Positions 34,930 to 43,282 of a stretch of 64,000 bases of DNA are shown here, in pieces. The stretch comes from Haloparvum alkalitolerans. Its GTDB lineage: Archaea; Halobacteriota; Halobacteria; Halobacteriales; Haloferacaceae. The translations under genes were made by a program, and so were the position numbers. Below the pieces are notes generated by a model. The model made no database searches and was not told the origin of the DNA. It saw only the letters and a list, made by a program, of their open reading frames with translations. The stretch lies in the NCBI RefSeq assembly GCF_050122995.1, contig NZ_JBNLIA010000004.1, forward strand, positions 186,001 to 250,000, read 5' to 3'. Position 1 is the first letter of the stretch. Every line of letters begins with the position of its first letter.

Positions 34930-35750
34930 CAGTCGAGCGCGGCGTCGTGAACCTCGCCGTTGGCCTCCCGGAGCGCCTCGCGCGGCTCGCTCCCGCCGAA
35001 GATCACCGCCTCCAGCGCGTCCAGGATCTGCTCGGGGTTCTCGCGCTGGAAGACGTTCCGCCCGACGGCGAGCCCCTTCGCGCCGCCGTCGAGTGCCCCC
35101 TTCACCGTCTGCAGGAACGCGAGGTCGTCGGTCTTGGAACCGCCAGACATGATGACCTTCGTCGGGCCGGCCATGCTGGTCGCCTGCTCCATCGCCTCGG
35201 GCGAACCGGGATACTTCACCTTCGCGATGTCCGCGCCGAGTTCCAGTCCGAGTCGGGCCGCGTAAGCGATCGTCTCCGGCGCGGTGTCGTCCTTCAGCCC
35301 CTGGCCGCGGGGGTACGACCACATGACCACCGGCAGGTCGCGGTCGCGGGCGGCCTCCTGTGCGTCGCGGAACTCCTCGGCCATCTCGACCTCGTGGTTG
35401 GAGCCGCCGTACAGCGTGAACCCGACCGCGTCGGCGCCGAGTTCGTCCGCGTACTCGACCGAGCAGTTGACCGCGGAGTCCGGTTCGCCCATCCAGAGGT
35501 TGGAGGTACCGTTGAGCTTCAGGAGGAGCGAGACGTCGTCCGCGTAGTCGTCGTAGTGCGCCTCCGCGACGCCCTTCTGTACGGCCAGCGCGGTCACCGC
35601 ATCGTGGCCCGCGAGTTCGAACACCCGCTCTGGGTCGGCAGTCGCCGGGTTGGGGTCGAAGTCGACCGGCCCGTGTTCGAGCCCGTGGTCGTACGCGAGG
35701 ATCAGCGCCTTCCCGTCGCGCGTTATCGCCTCGTCCGCGTGGGGTATCAT
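34929..35750 (-). CDS. Class I fructose-bisphosphate aldolase family protein
   Basis: Archaeal DhnA-type aldolase, 273 aa, with ILAYDHGLEHGP at the start, PVVMWSYPRGQG, and the Schiff-base lysine in DIAKVKYPGSPEAM, then KVIMSGGSKT. The family holds both FBP aldolases and the alternative aromatic-pathway enzyme ADH synthase. Coupling with fbp argues for the FBP aldolase, that is, the gluconeogenic or glycolytic reaction. A TATA box sits 27 bp before the ATG, so the mRNA is probably leaderless. Confidence 0.88.
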   Translation of the reverse strand: MIPHADEAITRDGKALILAYDHGLEHGPVDFDPNPATADPERVFELAGHDAVTALAVQKGVAEAHYDDYADDVSLLLKLNGTSNLWMGEPDSAVNCSVEYADELGADAVGFTLYGGSNHEVEMAEEFRDAQEAARDRDLPVVMWSYPRGQGLKDDTAPETIAYAARLGLELGADIAKVKYPGSPEAMEQATSMAGPTKVIMSGGSKTDDLAFLQTVKGALDGGAKGLAVGRNVFQRENPEQILDALEAVIFGGSEPREALREANGEVHDAALD

Positions 35751-35772
35751 CGGTTCGAACTGCGGTAAGATC

Positions 35773-35782
35773 GGATAAAAAG
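35773..35782 (-). promoter_or_regulatory. TATA box of the fba-fbp operon
   Basis: On the minus strand the box reads CTTTTTATCC, centred 27 bp before the aldolase ATG (35750). That spacing predicts transcription starting at the ATG. Confidence 0.65.
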
Positions 35783-35876
35783 ACTGTGGTGGGAACCGTT
35801 TTTAGAACGAATGTCGTAGCGCTCTCCAGAGCGGTTCTCGGTCCCTGTGAACGCTCCTTACGAGTACAAAAACGCT

Positions 35877-35892
35877 TACTACTCGATGAGTA
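35877..35892. promoter_or_regulatory. TrmB-type operator upstream of fba-fbp
   Basis: TACT-N7-GAGTA (TACT 35877-35880, GAGTA 35888-35892) fits the TACT(N7-8)GAGTA motif recognised by the sugar-responsive regulator TrmB in Halobacterium. It lies within an imperfect palindrome TTACTnnTCGAnnAGTAA about 127-142 bp upstream of the aldolase ATG, in the only upstream region of the gluconeogenic pair. Function inferred from motif and position. Confidence 0.55.
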
Positions 35893-35937
35893 AATAGTCG
35901 GTCCTCGACGGCCCGGCGGCGGTCGGGCGTCATCCGC

Positions 35938-36630
35938 TCAGTCGTCGGCGCGGCGAGCGGCCTCGTACCACGCGGTCACGTCGTCGGGGTCGAGTTCGAG
36001 CACGTCGGCGACGTGTTCGGGGTCCGCGGTCGCGAGGCTCCGGACCGAGGTGATGCCGGCTTCCGCCAGCAGGTCCGCCGCCGCCTCGTCGACCGCGTCG
36101 AGGTCCGTCGTCGGGGTCGGCGCCGAGCGCTCGCGCCACGCCGCCTCGGCGGCGGTCGGGTCGCCGCTCCCGTCCGTCTCCGCGGGGTCCGCGCCGCCGC
36201 CCATCGCGTCCGCGACCCACGCCGCCTCGTCCGCATTCGCGTCCTCGGCCGATCGCTCCTCGGCCGCCGCGTCCGCTCGCTCCTCCCAGTCGCCCGAGGA
36301 GGCGGCGACCCACGCGGCCTCCTCGTCGCCGAAGCCGCGGACCTGCGTCGACCGGCTGGCGAGCCCGTCGCCCGCCTCGAAGGACCACGACAGCGAGTGC
36401 TCGCGGCGGATCTTCGCGGCGACGCCGGGGTTGACGCCCGCTTCCACGAGGATCCGGTAGGAGACGCGCTTGTCGGTCACGTCGGCGGCCGTCAGGTCGG
36501 CGTCCGCGAACGCGTCTGCCGTCGCTGGACCGACCCACTTCAGGTCGGTCGGGACAGGTTCGCCGCTCGGCTGGTCGTCGGCATCAGCGTCGGAGCCAGC
36601 GTCGGCGTCAGCGTCGGCGTCGTCGGCCAA
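35938..36630 (-). CDS. Helix-hairpin-helix domain protein
   Basis: Protein of 230 aa, highly acidic. It begins with an Asp-Ala repeat tract (residues 2-18), followed by a helix-hairpin-helix-like segment (LKWVGPATADAFADADLTAADV). A second HhH-like unit (VDEAAADLLAEAGITSVRSLATAD, about 180-205) lies near the C-terminus. Such units bind DNA non-specifically. The middle holds repeated AAWVA segments at 104, 137 and 164. Function unknown; no catalytic domain seen. Confidence 0.75.
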   Translation of the reverse strand: MADDADADADAGSDADADDQPSGEPVPTDLKWVGPATADAFADADLTAADVTDKRVSYRILVEAGVNPGVAAKIRREHSLSWSFEAGDGLASRSTQVRGFGDEEAAWVAASSGDWEERADAAAEERSAEDANADEAAWVADAMGGGADPAETDGSGDPTAAEAAWRERSAPTPTTDLDAVDEAAADLLAEAGITSVRSLATADPEHVADVLELDPDDVTAWYEAARRADD

Positions 36631-36749
36631 GCTCTGTCACCCGTTGTCGGCCGTTCGCGGATCCGGCACTTGAAGCTTTCTCCGCGATTCTCGACAGGAA
36701 GAACCGGCGCTCCGGTACGCTTACCACCCCCGAGTCGGCAGGGACACCC

Positions 36750-37607
36750 ATGCGAGGGCTGGACGACATCGAGACGGTCGGCGTCGTGGGCGCCGGCACG
36801 ATGGGCAACGGGATCGCGCAGGTCGCCGCGACCGCGGGCTACGACGTGGTGATGCGCGACATCGAGACGGCGTACGTCGAGAACGGCTTCGACAGCATCG
36901 AGTCGAGCCTCTCCCGGCTCGCCGAGAAGGGCGAGCTGGACGAGGACCCGGCGGCGATCCGCGACCGGATCGCGGGGACGACCGACCTCGCGGACCTGGC
37001 GGACGCGGACCTCGTCGTCGAGGCGGCGGTCGAGGACATGGCGATCAAGCAGGACATCTTCGCGGACCTGGAGGACGTGGTCGACGCGGAGGCGGTGCTG
37101 GCGACGAACACCTCCACGCTCTCTATCACGACCATCGCGAGCGCGACGGAGCGCCCCGAGCGCGTCGTCGGCCTCCACTTCATGAACCCGGTCCCGATCA
37201 TGACCGGCGTCGAGGTGGTCACCGGCGAGCGCACGGCCGAGGAGGCGGTCGCGTTCGCGCACGCGTTCGCGGAGGCGCTCGGCAAGGAGACGTGGGAGTC
37301 CGACGACAAGCCGGGGTTCGTCACCAACCGCATCCTGATGCCGTGGATCAACGAGGGCGTCCGCGCGTACGACGAGGGCGTCGCCACGAAGGAGGACATC
37401 GACACGGGGATGAAACTCGGCACGAACGTCCCGATGGGCCCGCTCGAACTCGCCGACCACATCGGGCTCGACGTCGTGCTGGACGCCAGCGAGACGCTCC
37501 ACGAGGAGCTCGGCGACCGCTACAAGCCCGCCTACCTGGTCAAGCGGAAGGTCGACGCGGGCGACCTCGGCAAGAAGACGGGCCGCGGCTTCTACGAGTA
37601 CGACTGA
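36750..37607 (+). CDS. 3-hydroxyacyl-CoA dehydrogenase
   Basis: NAD-dependent 3-hydroxybutyryl-CoA dehydrogenase family enzyme, 285 aa. VGVVGAGTMGNGIAQVAA binds NAD, NTSTLSITTIA and LHFMNPVPIM are the active-site strand with catalytic His and the C-terminal helical domain has FVTNRILMPWINEG. It oxidises 3-hydroxyacyl-CoA to 3-ketoacyl-CoA (fatty acid or PHB-related metabolism). It stands alone, not in an operon. Confidence 0.92.
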   Translation: MRGLDDIETVGVVGAGTMGNGIAQVAATAGYDVVMRDIETAYVENGFDSIESSLSRLAEKGELDEDPAAIRDRIAGTTDLADLADADLVVEAAVEDMAIKQDIFADLEDVVDAEAVLATNTSTLSITTIASATERPERVVGLHFMNPVPIMTGVEVVTGERTAEEAVAFAHAFAEALGKETWESDDKPGFVTNRILMPWINEGVRAYDEGVATKEDIDTGMKLGTNVPMGPLELADHIGLDVVLDASETLHEELGDRYKPAYLVKRKVDAGDLGKKTGRGFYEYD

Positions 37608-37652
37608 GCCCGCGCGCACCGCCGCCGTGTGCCGGCGCGGGGACCACCCCGG

Positions 37653-38321
37653 TCAGTTGTCGTCGTCGCTCGCGGTCCAGCGGCGCGCGCCGGGCACCAG
37701 CGCGACGAGTTTCGTCACGTAGCCGAGCTTGAACAGCCCGAACTGCGAGAGCACGCCGAGGGCGAACACCCCGAGGAAGGCGGGCGCGACCGGGTCGAAC
37801 AGCAGGGGTTCGAGCGCGAGTTCGCTCCCGGCCGCCTCGAACGACGCGACCGTCAGCGACCGAGTGGCGAACGCGGCACCGATGAACGCGGTGGAGAACA
37901 CGAGCGTCGAGCGCGTGAGGACGAAGCCGAACACGGCGCCGACCGCGACCCCCGCGAGCGTGGCGCCCGCGAGCAGGAGCGTCCCCTCCAGCCCGCCCGC
38001 CCCGCCGGCGTACAGCGGCCCCGCCACGAACCGGCCGAGGAACCCGCCGACGACCGCGCCGATCCCCAGCACCGCGAACGACAGTCCGGAGTACGCGAGG
38101 AACGCGCCGACCGCCGCGCCGCCCAGCACCGCGACCGCCGAGAGCACCGCGCCCTCGACAGCGAGGAACCCCGTCAGCGTCGGCGCCAGCGCGTACCCCG
38201 CGCCCGCCCCCACGAGCAGTCCGGTCAGCGTCACGGCGTAGACCGACACCGCCGCGCCGACGAACGCCAGCAACAGACCGGCGACGATCAGCCCGGCGTC
38301 AACCGGTGCGATCTCGAACAT
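37653..38321 (-). CDS. Polytopic membrane protein of unknown function
   Basis: Membrane protein of 222 aa, with about seven hydrophobic segments rich in Gly and Ala (GLLVGAGAGYALAPTLTG, AVVGGFLGRFVAGPLY). The glycine-zipper-like layout resembles TMEM198/DUF4203-type proteins, not confirmed. A box GTTTTAAGTG (about 38343-38352, minus) lies 27 bp before ATG 38321, predicting a leaderless mRNA. The C-terminus is short and charged. Confidence 0.7.
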   Translation of the reverse strand: MFEIAPVDAGLIVAGLLLAFVGAAVSVYAVTLTGLLVGAGAGYALAPTLTGFLAVEGAVLSAVAVLGGAAVGAFLAYSGLSFAVLGIGAVVGGFLGRFVAGPLYAGGAGGLEGTLLLAGATLAGVAVGAVFGFVLTRSTLVFSTAFIGAAFATRSLTVASFEAAGSELALEPLLFDPVAPAFLGVFALGVLSQFGLFKLGYVTKLVALVPGARRWTASDDDN

Positions 38322-38392
38322 GGTTGGTCGGTTTCCGTGCGTTCACTTAAAACTCGGAGCTTCGGACTCCCAACCAAGGTCGTGTTCGAGGG

Positions 38393-38852
38393 CGATACTG
38401 AGTGGAGCGGCGTGGTTTTGTCTTTTTCCTGTCAGAATTCGTTGTTTCTGTGTCTGTGGTCGATCCTGCTGATCAGGACAGCAACGTCCAGAAAGCCCCA
38501 GTCGGCTCGACCGGCCGCGCCTCGCTGCGCGCTCGCGCCTCTCAGCACCGCCCGGCGCGAGTGCTTACGTCGTCGGGGCCGGATCGAGCCGACTGCCCCT
38601 TTCAGTCCCACCTACCGCAACCGCACCGCAGGCCTCGCACCTCCCCAACCTCGGCGGCGGCGCGGCCGCGAAACCGCACGGCAGGCGGCCGCGCCGCCGC
38701 CTCCCTCGCGCGGTCGCGGCGACACAAGGTCGCCGCGGCGCGCGCCGACAGCACGGCACCGCAACCGCTCACGACCACACCGCAACAGCACCGCACCGCC
38801 ACGAGTTTCAGAAAAGCGAGATTTCGGAATCGGTCTGCATCACTCAGTATCG
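38393..38852. mobile_element. MITE-like segment with 12-bp inverted ends
   Basis: CGATACTGAGTG (38393-38404) and its exact inverse CACTCAGTATCG (38841-38852) bound a 460-bp interval with no transposase frame. Perfect 12-bp inverted ends around a non-coding, compositionally distinct block suggest a miniature inverted-repeat element or a decayed insertion sequence. No target-site duplication is obvious outside the repeats. Confidence 0.45.
38491..38603. repeat. Nested inverted repeat
   Basis: CAGTCGGCTCGA (38499-38510) and TCGAGCCGACTG (38584-38595) are exact inverses. Outward, GAAAG (38491-38495) and CTTTC (38599-38603) also pair, separated by CCC on both sides. Read another way, GCCCC at 38495-38499 and 38595-38599 would be a 5-bp direct repeat flanking 11-bp inverted ends. 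Confidence 0.6.
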
Positions 38853-38930
38853 GGCTGTTGCTGGTCCAGAAGGTCAAAACGCAGCGTTACGGTCGGAAAC
38901 GGCGGCGTACACCGAGCGACCGTCGAGTTC

Positions 38931-39116
38931 CTACTCCTCGTCCTCGTCGCGCATCTCCGAGAGGCGACCGACCAGGTCGTCGGTGGATGCCTCGCTCTCG
39001 AAGGAGACCTCGCCCTCGTGGTCGTGCTCGTGGACGCTGACGGCCTCGGAATCGTCGTCCTCGTCGGTTTGGTTCCCCGTTTCCTGCTCGGATTCATCGT
39101 AGCTGCCAAAGCCCAT
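38931..39116 (-). CDS. Small acidic haloarchaeal protein (DUF5786-like)
   Basis: Protein of 61 aa with about one third Asp/Glu. It begins MGFGSYDESEQ and contains VHEHDHEGEVSFESEASTDD, ending RLSEMRDEDEE. The start matches a small haloarchaeal family of unknown function that I know as DUF5786, from memory. It has no cysteines or membrane segment. It is read divergently from the tRNA methylthiotransferase gene. Confidence 0.8.
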   Translation of the reverse strand: MGFGSYDESEQETGNQTDEDDDSEAVSVHEHDHEGEVSFESEASTDDLVGRLSEMRDEDEE

Positions 39117-39292
39117 GTGTATCGGTTCGACCCCCCACGGAAAACTCGTCCGGCCGCGGAGCGCCGCGACAACGGCTGGCGCGGTTGCGGACCGGTAGCG
39201 TGGCTCGGTCCCGCATTCGCGCCCGGGAGCGGTCGAGAGCCAGCCGGAATCCGTCGTCCTTTTGCCCGCGGGCGCGCTACATCGGGTAAGCG

Positions 39293-40549
39293 ATGGCGAC
39301 GTACCACATCGAGACGTACGGCTGCACCTCTAACCGGGGTGAGAGCCGCGAGATCGAGCGCGCACTGCGGGACGGCGGCCACCACCCCGCCGAGGGACCG
39401 GCCGATGCCGACGTCGCCATTCTGAACACCTGCACGGTCGTCGAGAAGACGGAGCGGAACATGCTCCGGCGCGCCGAGGAGCTCCAGGAGGAGACCGCGG
39501 ATCTGGTCGTCACCGGCTGCATGGCGCTCGCGCAGGGCGAGCAGTTCCGCGAAGCCGGCATCGACGCCGAGGTGCTCCACTGGGACGAGGTCCCCGACCA
39601 CGTGCTCAACGGCGAGTGCCCGACGGTCACGCCCGACACCGAGCCGGTGCTCGACGGCGTCGTCGGCATCCTCCCCATCGCGCGCGGCTGCATGAGCAAC
39701 TGCTCGTACTGCATCACGAAGTTCGCGACCGGGCGCGTCGACTCGCCCTCCGTCGAGGAGAACGTCGAGAAGGCCCGCGCGCTCGTCCACGCCGGCGCGA
39801 AGGAGATCCGGATCACCGGACAGGACACCGGCGTCTACGGCTGGGACGACGGCGAGCGCAAGCTCCCCGAACTGCTCGACCGCATCTGCGACATCGACGG
39901 TGAGTTCCGGGTCCGCCTCGGGATGGCCAACCCCGGCGGCATCCACGGCATCCACGAGGAGCTCGCGGACGTCTTCGCCGAGAACGAGAAGCTCTACGAC
40001 TTCGTCCACGCGCCGGTCCAGTCCGGCTCCGACGAGGTGCTGGAGTCGATGCGCCGCCAGCACCGCGTCGACAAGTTCCGCGAGGTGGTCGAGACGTTCG
40101 ACGACCGCCTCGACGAGTGGACGCTCTCGACGGACTTCATCGTCGGCTTCCCCACAGAGACGAGCGCGGACCACGAGCGGTCGATGGACCTGCTCCGGGA
40201 GGTCCGCCCCGAGAAGATCAACGTCACGCGCTTCTCGAAGCGCCCCGGCACGGACGCCGCGGACATGAAGGGCCTCGGCGGCACCGTCAAGAAGGAGCGC
40301 TCGAAGGCGATGTCGGAGCTCAAGATGGAGGTCGTCGGCGAGGCCTACGAGTCGATGGTCGGCACCGAACGCGAGGTACTGGTCGTCGAGGAAGGCACCG
40401 GAGACTCCGTGAAGTGCCGGGACTCCGCCTACAGACAGATCATCGTCCAGAACGCGCCCGACCGCGGCGTCGAGGTGGGCGACGTTCTCGACGTCGAGGT
40501 GACCGGCCACAACACCGTCTACGCGTTCGCGGACCCGGTCGACGCCTGA
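39293..40549 (+). CDS. tRNA t6A37 methylthiotransferase (MtaB/CDKAL1 type)
   Basis: Radical SAM methylthiotransferase, 418 aa. The UPF0004 domain holds three cluster cysteines (Cys11, Cys47, Cys76). The radical SAM motif is Cys133-x3-Cys137-x2-Cys140 (RGCMSNCSYC), and the C-terminal TRAM domain begins near residue 360. It converts t6A to ms2t6A next to the anticodon of ANN-decoding tRNAs, as archaeal and eukaryotic CDKAL1-type enzymes do. A box CCTTTTGC (39257-39266) stands about 30 bp before the ATG. Stands alone. Confidence 0.93.
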   Translation: MATYHIETYGCTSNRGESREIERALRDGGHHPAEGPADADVAILNTCTVVEKTERNMLRRAEELQEETADLVVTGCMALAQGEQFREAGIDAEVLHWDEVPDHVLNGECPTVTPDTEPVLDGVVGILPIARGCMSNCSYCITKFATGRVDSPSVEENVEKARALVHAGAKEIRITGQDTGVYGWDDGERKLPELLDRICDIDGEFRVRLGMANPGGIHGIHEELADVFAENEKLYDFVHAPVQSGSDEVLESMRRQHRVDKFREVVETFDDRLDEWTLSTDFIVGFPTETSADHERSMDLLREVRPEKINVTRFSKRPGTDAADMKGLGGTVKKERSKAMSELKMEVVGEAYESMVGTEREVLVVEEGTGDSVKCRDSAYRQIIVQNAPDRGVEVGDVLDVEVTGHNTVYAFADPVDA

Positions 40550-40553
40550 CCGC

Positions 40554-40562
40554 CGTTTTTCT
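40554..40562 (+). terminator. T-tract between convergent genes
   Basis: CGTTTTTCT right after the methylthiotransferase stop (40549) contains five T. It is a plausible transcription end for the plus-strand gene before the convergent antiporter gene. Confidence 0.4.
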
Positions 40563-40587
40563 CAACCGCTGTCGCCGAGAGGGCTCC

Positions 40588-41508
40588 TCACACCGCCACG
40601 AGCGGCAGGTACAGCAGGATGCAGCCGACGCCGTGCAGTCGCGTCAGCGACTCGCGGCGGTACAGCAGCGCGACGACGACCGCGGAGGCGACGAGCATGT
40701 AGGCGGTCGCGAGCGTCGCGGTCCGGGGGTCGCCGAGCGTGATGCCGCCGACCGCGGCGCCGACGCCGAGCGAGAACAGGGGGTCGGTGATGTTCGACCC
40801 GAGGAGCGTGCCGCCAGCGATGTCGCCGCGGCCGCGTCTGACCGCCGCGAGCGCGACCGCGACCTCCGGGAACGTCGTCCCCATGCCGGTGAGCAGGCCG
40901 AGCGCGTGCGCGGAGACACCCAGCGTCGCGGCGAGCTCCCGGGAGCCGGTGACGAGCAGGTGGCCGCCGACCGCGACCGCCGCCAGTCCCACTAGGAGCC
41001 ACGCGACCGGGTGCGCGACGGTCTCGGTCTCCTCGGTGCCGGGCGCGCGCTCGACGTACACCTCGGCGTCGACGCGCCGCGAGAGGAAGCCGACGTACAG
41101 CGCCGCCATGGCGACGCCTTCGATCCGGGAGACGTCGCCCGACCCGACCGCCACGAGCATGACCGTCATCGCGGCCAGCATTCCGCCGCCGTAGCGCCGG
41201 ACGTTCTCGCGGGCGACCTCGAAGGAGGCGACGACCGCGACGAGCCCGATCCCGAGCGTGATCTGCGCGGTCGCGGAGCCGGCGATGTGGCCGACCGCCA
41301 GTGAACCGACGCCGTACGCCGCCGCGTACGCGGCGGTGGCGATCTCCGGCAGCGAGGTGCCGACGGCGACGACGGTGACGCCGACGAGGAACGTCGAGAA
41401 GCCGATCCGGTCCGCGAGCGTCCCCGCAGCCGCGACGGTGCGGTCGCTCCCGGCGACCAGCAGGGCGAGCCCGCCGGCGACGGCCGCGACCGCGGCGTGG
41501 AGGCTCAT
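40588..41508 (-). CDS. Sodium/calcium exchanger family antiporter
   Basis: CaCA superfamily antiporter (YrbG type), 306 aa, with about ten membrane helices and the two alpha repeats: VGTSLPEIATAAYAA in the first half and GMGTTFPEVAVALAAVR with GSNITDPLFSLG in the second. It exchanges Na+ or H+ for Ca2+ across the membrane. The helices are separated by an acidic cytoplasmic loop (VERAPGTEETE). Ion choice not determined. Confidence 0.9.
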   Translation of the reverse strand: MSLHAAVAAVAGGLALLVAGSDRTVAAAGTLADRIGFSTFLVGVTVVAVGTSLPEIATAAYAAAYGVGSLAVGHIAGSATAQITLGIGLVAVVASFEVARENVRRYGGGMLAAMTVMLVAVGSGDVSRIEGVAMAALYVGFLSRRVDAEVYVERAPGTEETETVAHPVAWLLVGLAAVAVGGHLLVTGSRELAATLGVSAHALGLLTGMGTTFPEVAVALAAVRRGRGDIAGGTLLGSNITDPLFSLGVGAAVGGITLGDPRTATLATAYMLVASAVVVALLYRRESLTRLHGVGCILLYLPLVAV

Positions 41509-41594
41509 CGTGGTGTCCGGTGGTCCGGCCCCGGTCCGTTGGTCCGACCCCGAGTCGTTCCCGTCCTCGTGTGACCGTCTGAAAAGGCTGTCCG

Positions 41595-42032
41595 TCAGGC
41601 GTCGCCGTCGAGCGTCACCGACTCCGTGGCGGCGTTGCGGAGCGCGTCCGAGCGCCCGAACGTCCCCGGCGCGATGGCGAGCGTCCGGATGCCGTAGCTG
41701 TTGGCAGTCTCGACGACCGGTTTGAAGTCCGTGTCGCGGGAGGCGATGGCGATGGTGCCCGCTCGTTCCTCCGCGGCGTACCGGGTGGCGTCGACCGCGA
41801 GCTTCACGTCCACGTCGCCGCTCGTGACCACGACCTCGTAGCCGCGCGCCTCCGCCGCCTGAATGAGTCCCGGCGTGGCGTGCTCGTCGAGGTAGAGCCG
41901 CGTCGTCACCAACTGCCCCTCCGCCTCGGCGGCCTCGCGCACGTCGTCGAGGTCGACGTCGAACTCCTCGCGCAACACGTTCGGGCCGTCGACGAACAAC
42001 GCGACGCCTGCCGGCCCCTCCTCCGCGTCCAT
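41595..42032 (-). CDS. NYN domain (LabA/DUF88-like) nuclease-like protein
   Basis: NYN/PIN-like protein, 145 aa. VALFVDGPNV, SGDVDVKLAVDATRYA and IASRDTDFKPVVETA supply the acidic residues of the metal site typical of the family, which is linked to RNA cleavage. Members such as LabA and TIGR00288 proteins have unclear substrates. Single domain, no fusion. Start ATG 42032. Confidence 0.88.
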   Translation of the reverse strand: MDAEEGPAGVALFVDGPNVLREEFDVDLDDVREAAEAEGQLVTTRLYLDEHATPGLIQAAEARGYEVVVTSGDVDVKLAVDATRYAAEERAGTIAIASRDTDFKPVVETANSYGIRTLAIAPGTFGRSDALRNAATESVTLDGDA

Positions 42033-42096
42033 ACCCCGCGTACCTCCCCGACCGGCAAAGGGCTGCTGGTTCCCCGCCCCGGTCGATCCGGGCCGT

Positions 42097-42252
42097 TCAC
42101 CCGGTCGTCGGAGTCGGAACCGGGTTCGGCAGCCCCGAGAGTACGACGAAGACGTAGTAGAGGAAGACCGCGAGCGCGACGACCGCCAGCAGGGCCAACA
42201 GCAGGAGGACGACCATTTCGCTCCTGCCGCGATTCCCGGGCCCAGTTCTCAT
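42097..42252 (-). CDS. Small single-pass membrane protein (51 aa)
   Basis: A 51-codon frame from ATG 42252 encodes a short basic N-terminus (MRTGPGNRGRSE) followed by one strongly hydrophobic helix (about residues 13-41) and a Pro/Thr-rich tail (NPVPTPTTG). Start at codon 13 is also possible. The clear membrane helix, the tidy start and stop and the fit in a gap between genes support it. No function is known. Confidence 0.55.
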   Translation of the reverse strand: MRTGPGNRGRSEMVVLLLLALLAVVALAVFLYYVFVVLSGLPNPVPTPTTG

Positions 42253-42307
42253 CGGGTCGGGGGTCGCGTGAAGCAGGCAAAAAGGCGTCGTCGTAAAGCG
42301 GTGCGGC

Positions 42308-43282
42308 TCAGTCGTCGGACGGAGCGGGCGGCGACCGCACGGGTTCGCCGTCGACCGGCGAGTCCGGGTTCGCCTCGCGAGCCGAGGTCGGGAGCCCGAG
42401 CTGTGCGTCCACGTCGGCGTCCTCGCGCAGGCGGACGCGGCCCTTGTGGACCGAGACGGCGTCCGCGAGGTGGAGCCGGACCGCCTCCAGCAGCGCCTCG
42501 GCCTCGAGCGGCTGCCCGCGGGCCTTGATGTCGTCGACGCTCGCGCCGTCGGGCACGTCGAACGCGCGCTGCGTGACGACCGGCCCCTGATCGAGGTCGG
42601 TCGTCACGTAGTGGGCGGTGACGCCCGCGACGCGGACGCCGGCCTCCTTCGCCTGTCGGTACGCCTGCGCGCCGGGGAACGCCGGCAGCAGCGAGGGGTG
42701 GATGTTGAGGATCCGCCCCTCGTACCGGAAGACGACGTTCGGCCCGAGGATGCGCATGTAGCGCGCCAACACCACCAGATCGACGTCGTACTCGGCCAGC
42801 AGGTCGAGGATGCGGTCCTCGTCCGGCGAGCCGTTGCCGTCGCCCACGTCGTAGAAGGGCTTGTCGTACCGCTCCGCGAGGCCGCGGAGGTCGCCGCGGT
42901 TGCCGATGACGACCGGGATCTCCGCCTCCCCGTCCTCCGCGAGGTCGCCGTTTCGCTCGGCCTCCAGCAGCGTCTCGGGCGCGTGGCTCTCCTTCGTGAC
43001 GAGCAGCGCAATCCGCCGGGACTCGCGGTCGTTCGGGAACCGCACCTGAATGTCCACGTCCAGCTCGCGGCCCAGGTCCGCCAGCGCGCGCCGGAGCTCC
43101 TCGCGGGAGGTGTCCAGGTCCGAGGCGTCGACCCGCATCGTCATCCGGAACAGCCCGTCCCGGACCGCCTGGTCGAGGTCCTCGATGTTGATCGACCGCT
43201 CGAACAGGAGGGTGGTGACCCGCGCGATGAGTCCCGTCTTGTCTCCTCCGACCACGGTGATCTCGGTCAGTTCGCGCGTCAT
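42308..43282 (-). CDS. purU: Formyltetrahydrofolate deformylase
   Basis: PurU-like protein, 324 aa: an N-terminal ACT-type regulatory domain (residues 1-85) and a formyltransferase fold (85-285) with ILNIHPSLLPAFPG, GVTAHYVTTDLDQGPVV and the active-site Asn/His/Asp. It releases formate from 10-formyl-THF, feeding PurT-type reactions. A Pro/Asp-rich tail of about 37 residues is extra. Its start faces purS across 211 bp, so both may share control. Confidence 0.9.
   Translation of the reverse strand: MTRELTEITVVGGDKTGLIARVTTLLFERSINIEDLDQAVRDGLFRMTMRVDASDLDTSREELRRALADLGRELDVDIQVRFPNDRESRRIALLVTKESHAPETLLEAERNGDLAEDGEAEIPVVIGNRGDLRGLAERYDKPFYDVGDGNGSPDEDRILDLLAEYDVDLVVLARYMRILGPNVVFRYEGRILNIHPSLLPAFPGAQAYRQAKEAGVRVAGVTAHYVTTDLDQGPVVTQRAFDVPDGASVDDIKARGQPLEAEALLEAVRLHLADAVSVHKGRVRLREDADVDAQLGLPTSAREANPDSPVDGEPVRSPPAPSDD

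Larger units (their letters stand above)
38322..38930. other. Gene-free segment, 609 bp, with inverted repeats
   Basis: No coding region can be supported over 609 bp. The left part (38390-38470) is notably less GC-rich than the neighbouring genes; the middle is C-rich on the plus strand. It contains two nested inverted-repeat pairs and a hairpin CGCGGCGAC/GTCGCCGCG with an ACAAG loop near 38716-38738. This is the largest gene-free interval of the window. Confidence 0.7.

Noticed and set aside
31477..34950. Open frame of about 1150 codons on the plus strand
   Set aside because: It reads against the peroxiredoxin, carboxylase and fbp genes, and its product is Arg/Val/Asp-rich without any motif.
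38402..39040. Open frame of 212 codons on the plus strand in the gene-free segment
   Set aside because: Product is Arg/Ser/Pro-rich, crosses the inverted repeats and the small acidic gene on the other strand, and has no recognisable domain or start signal.
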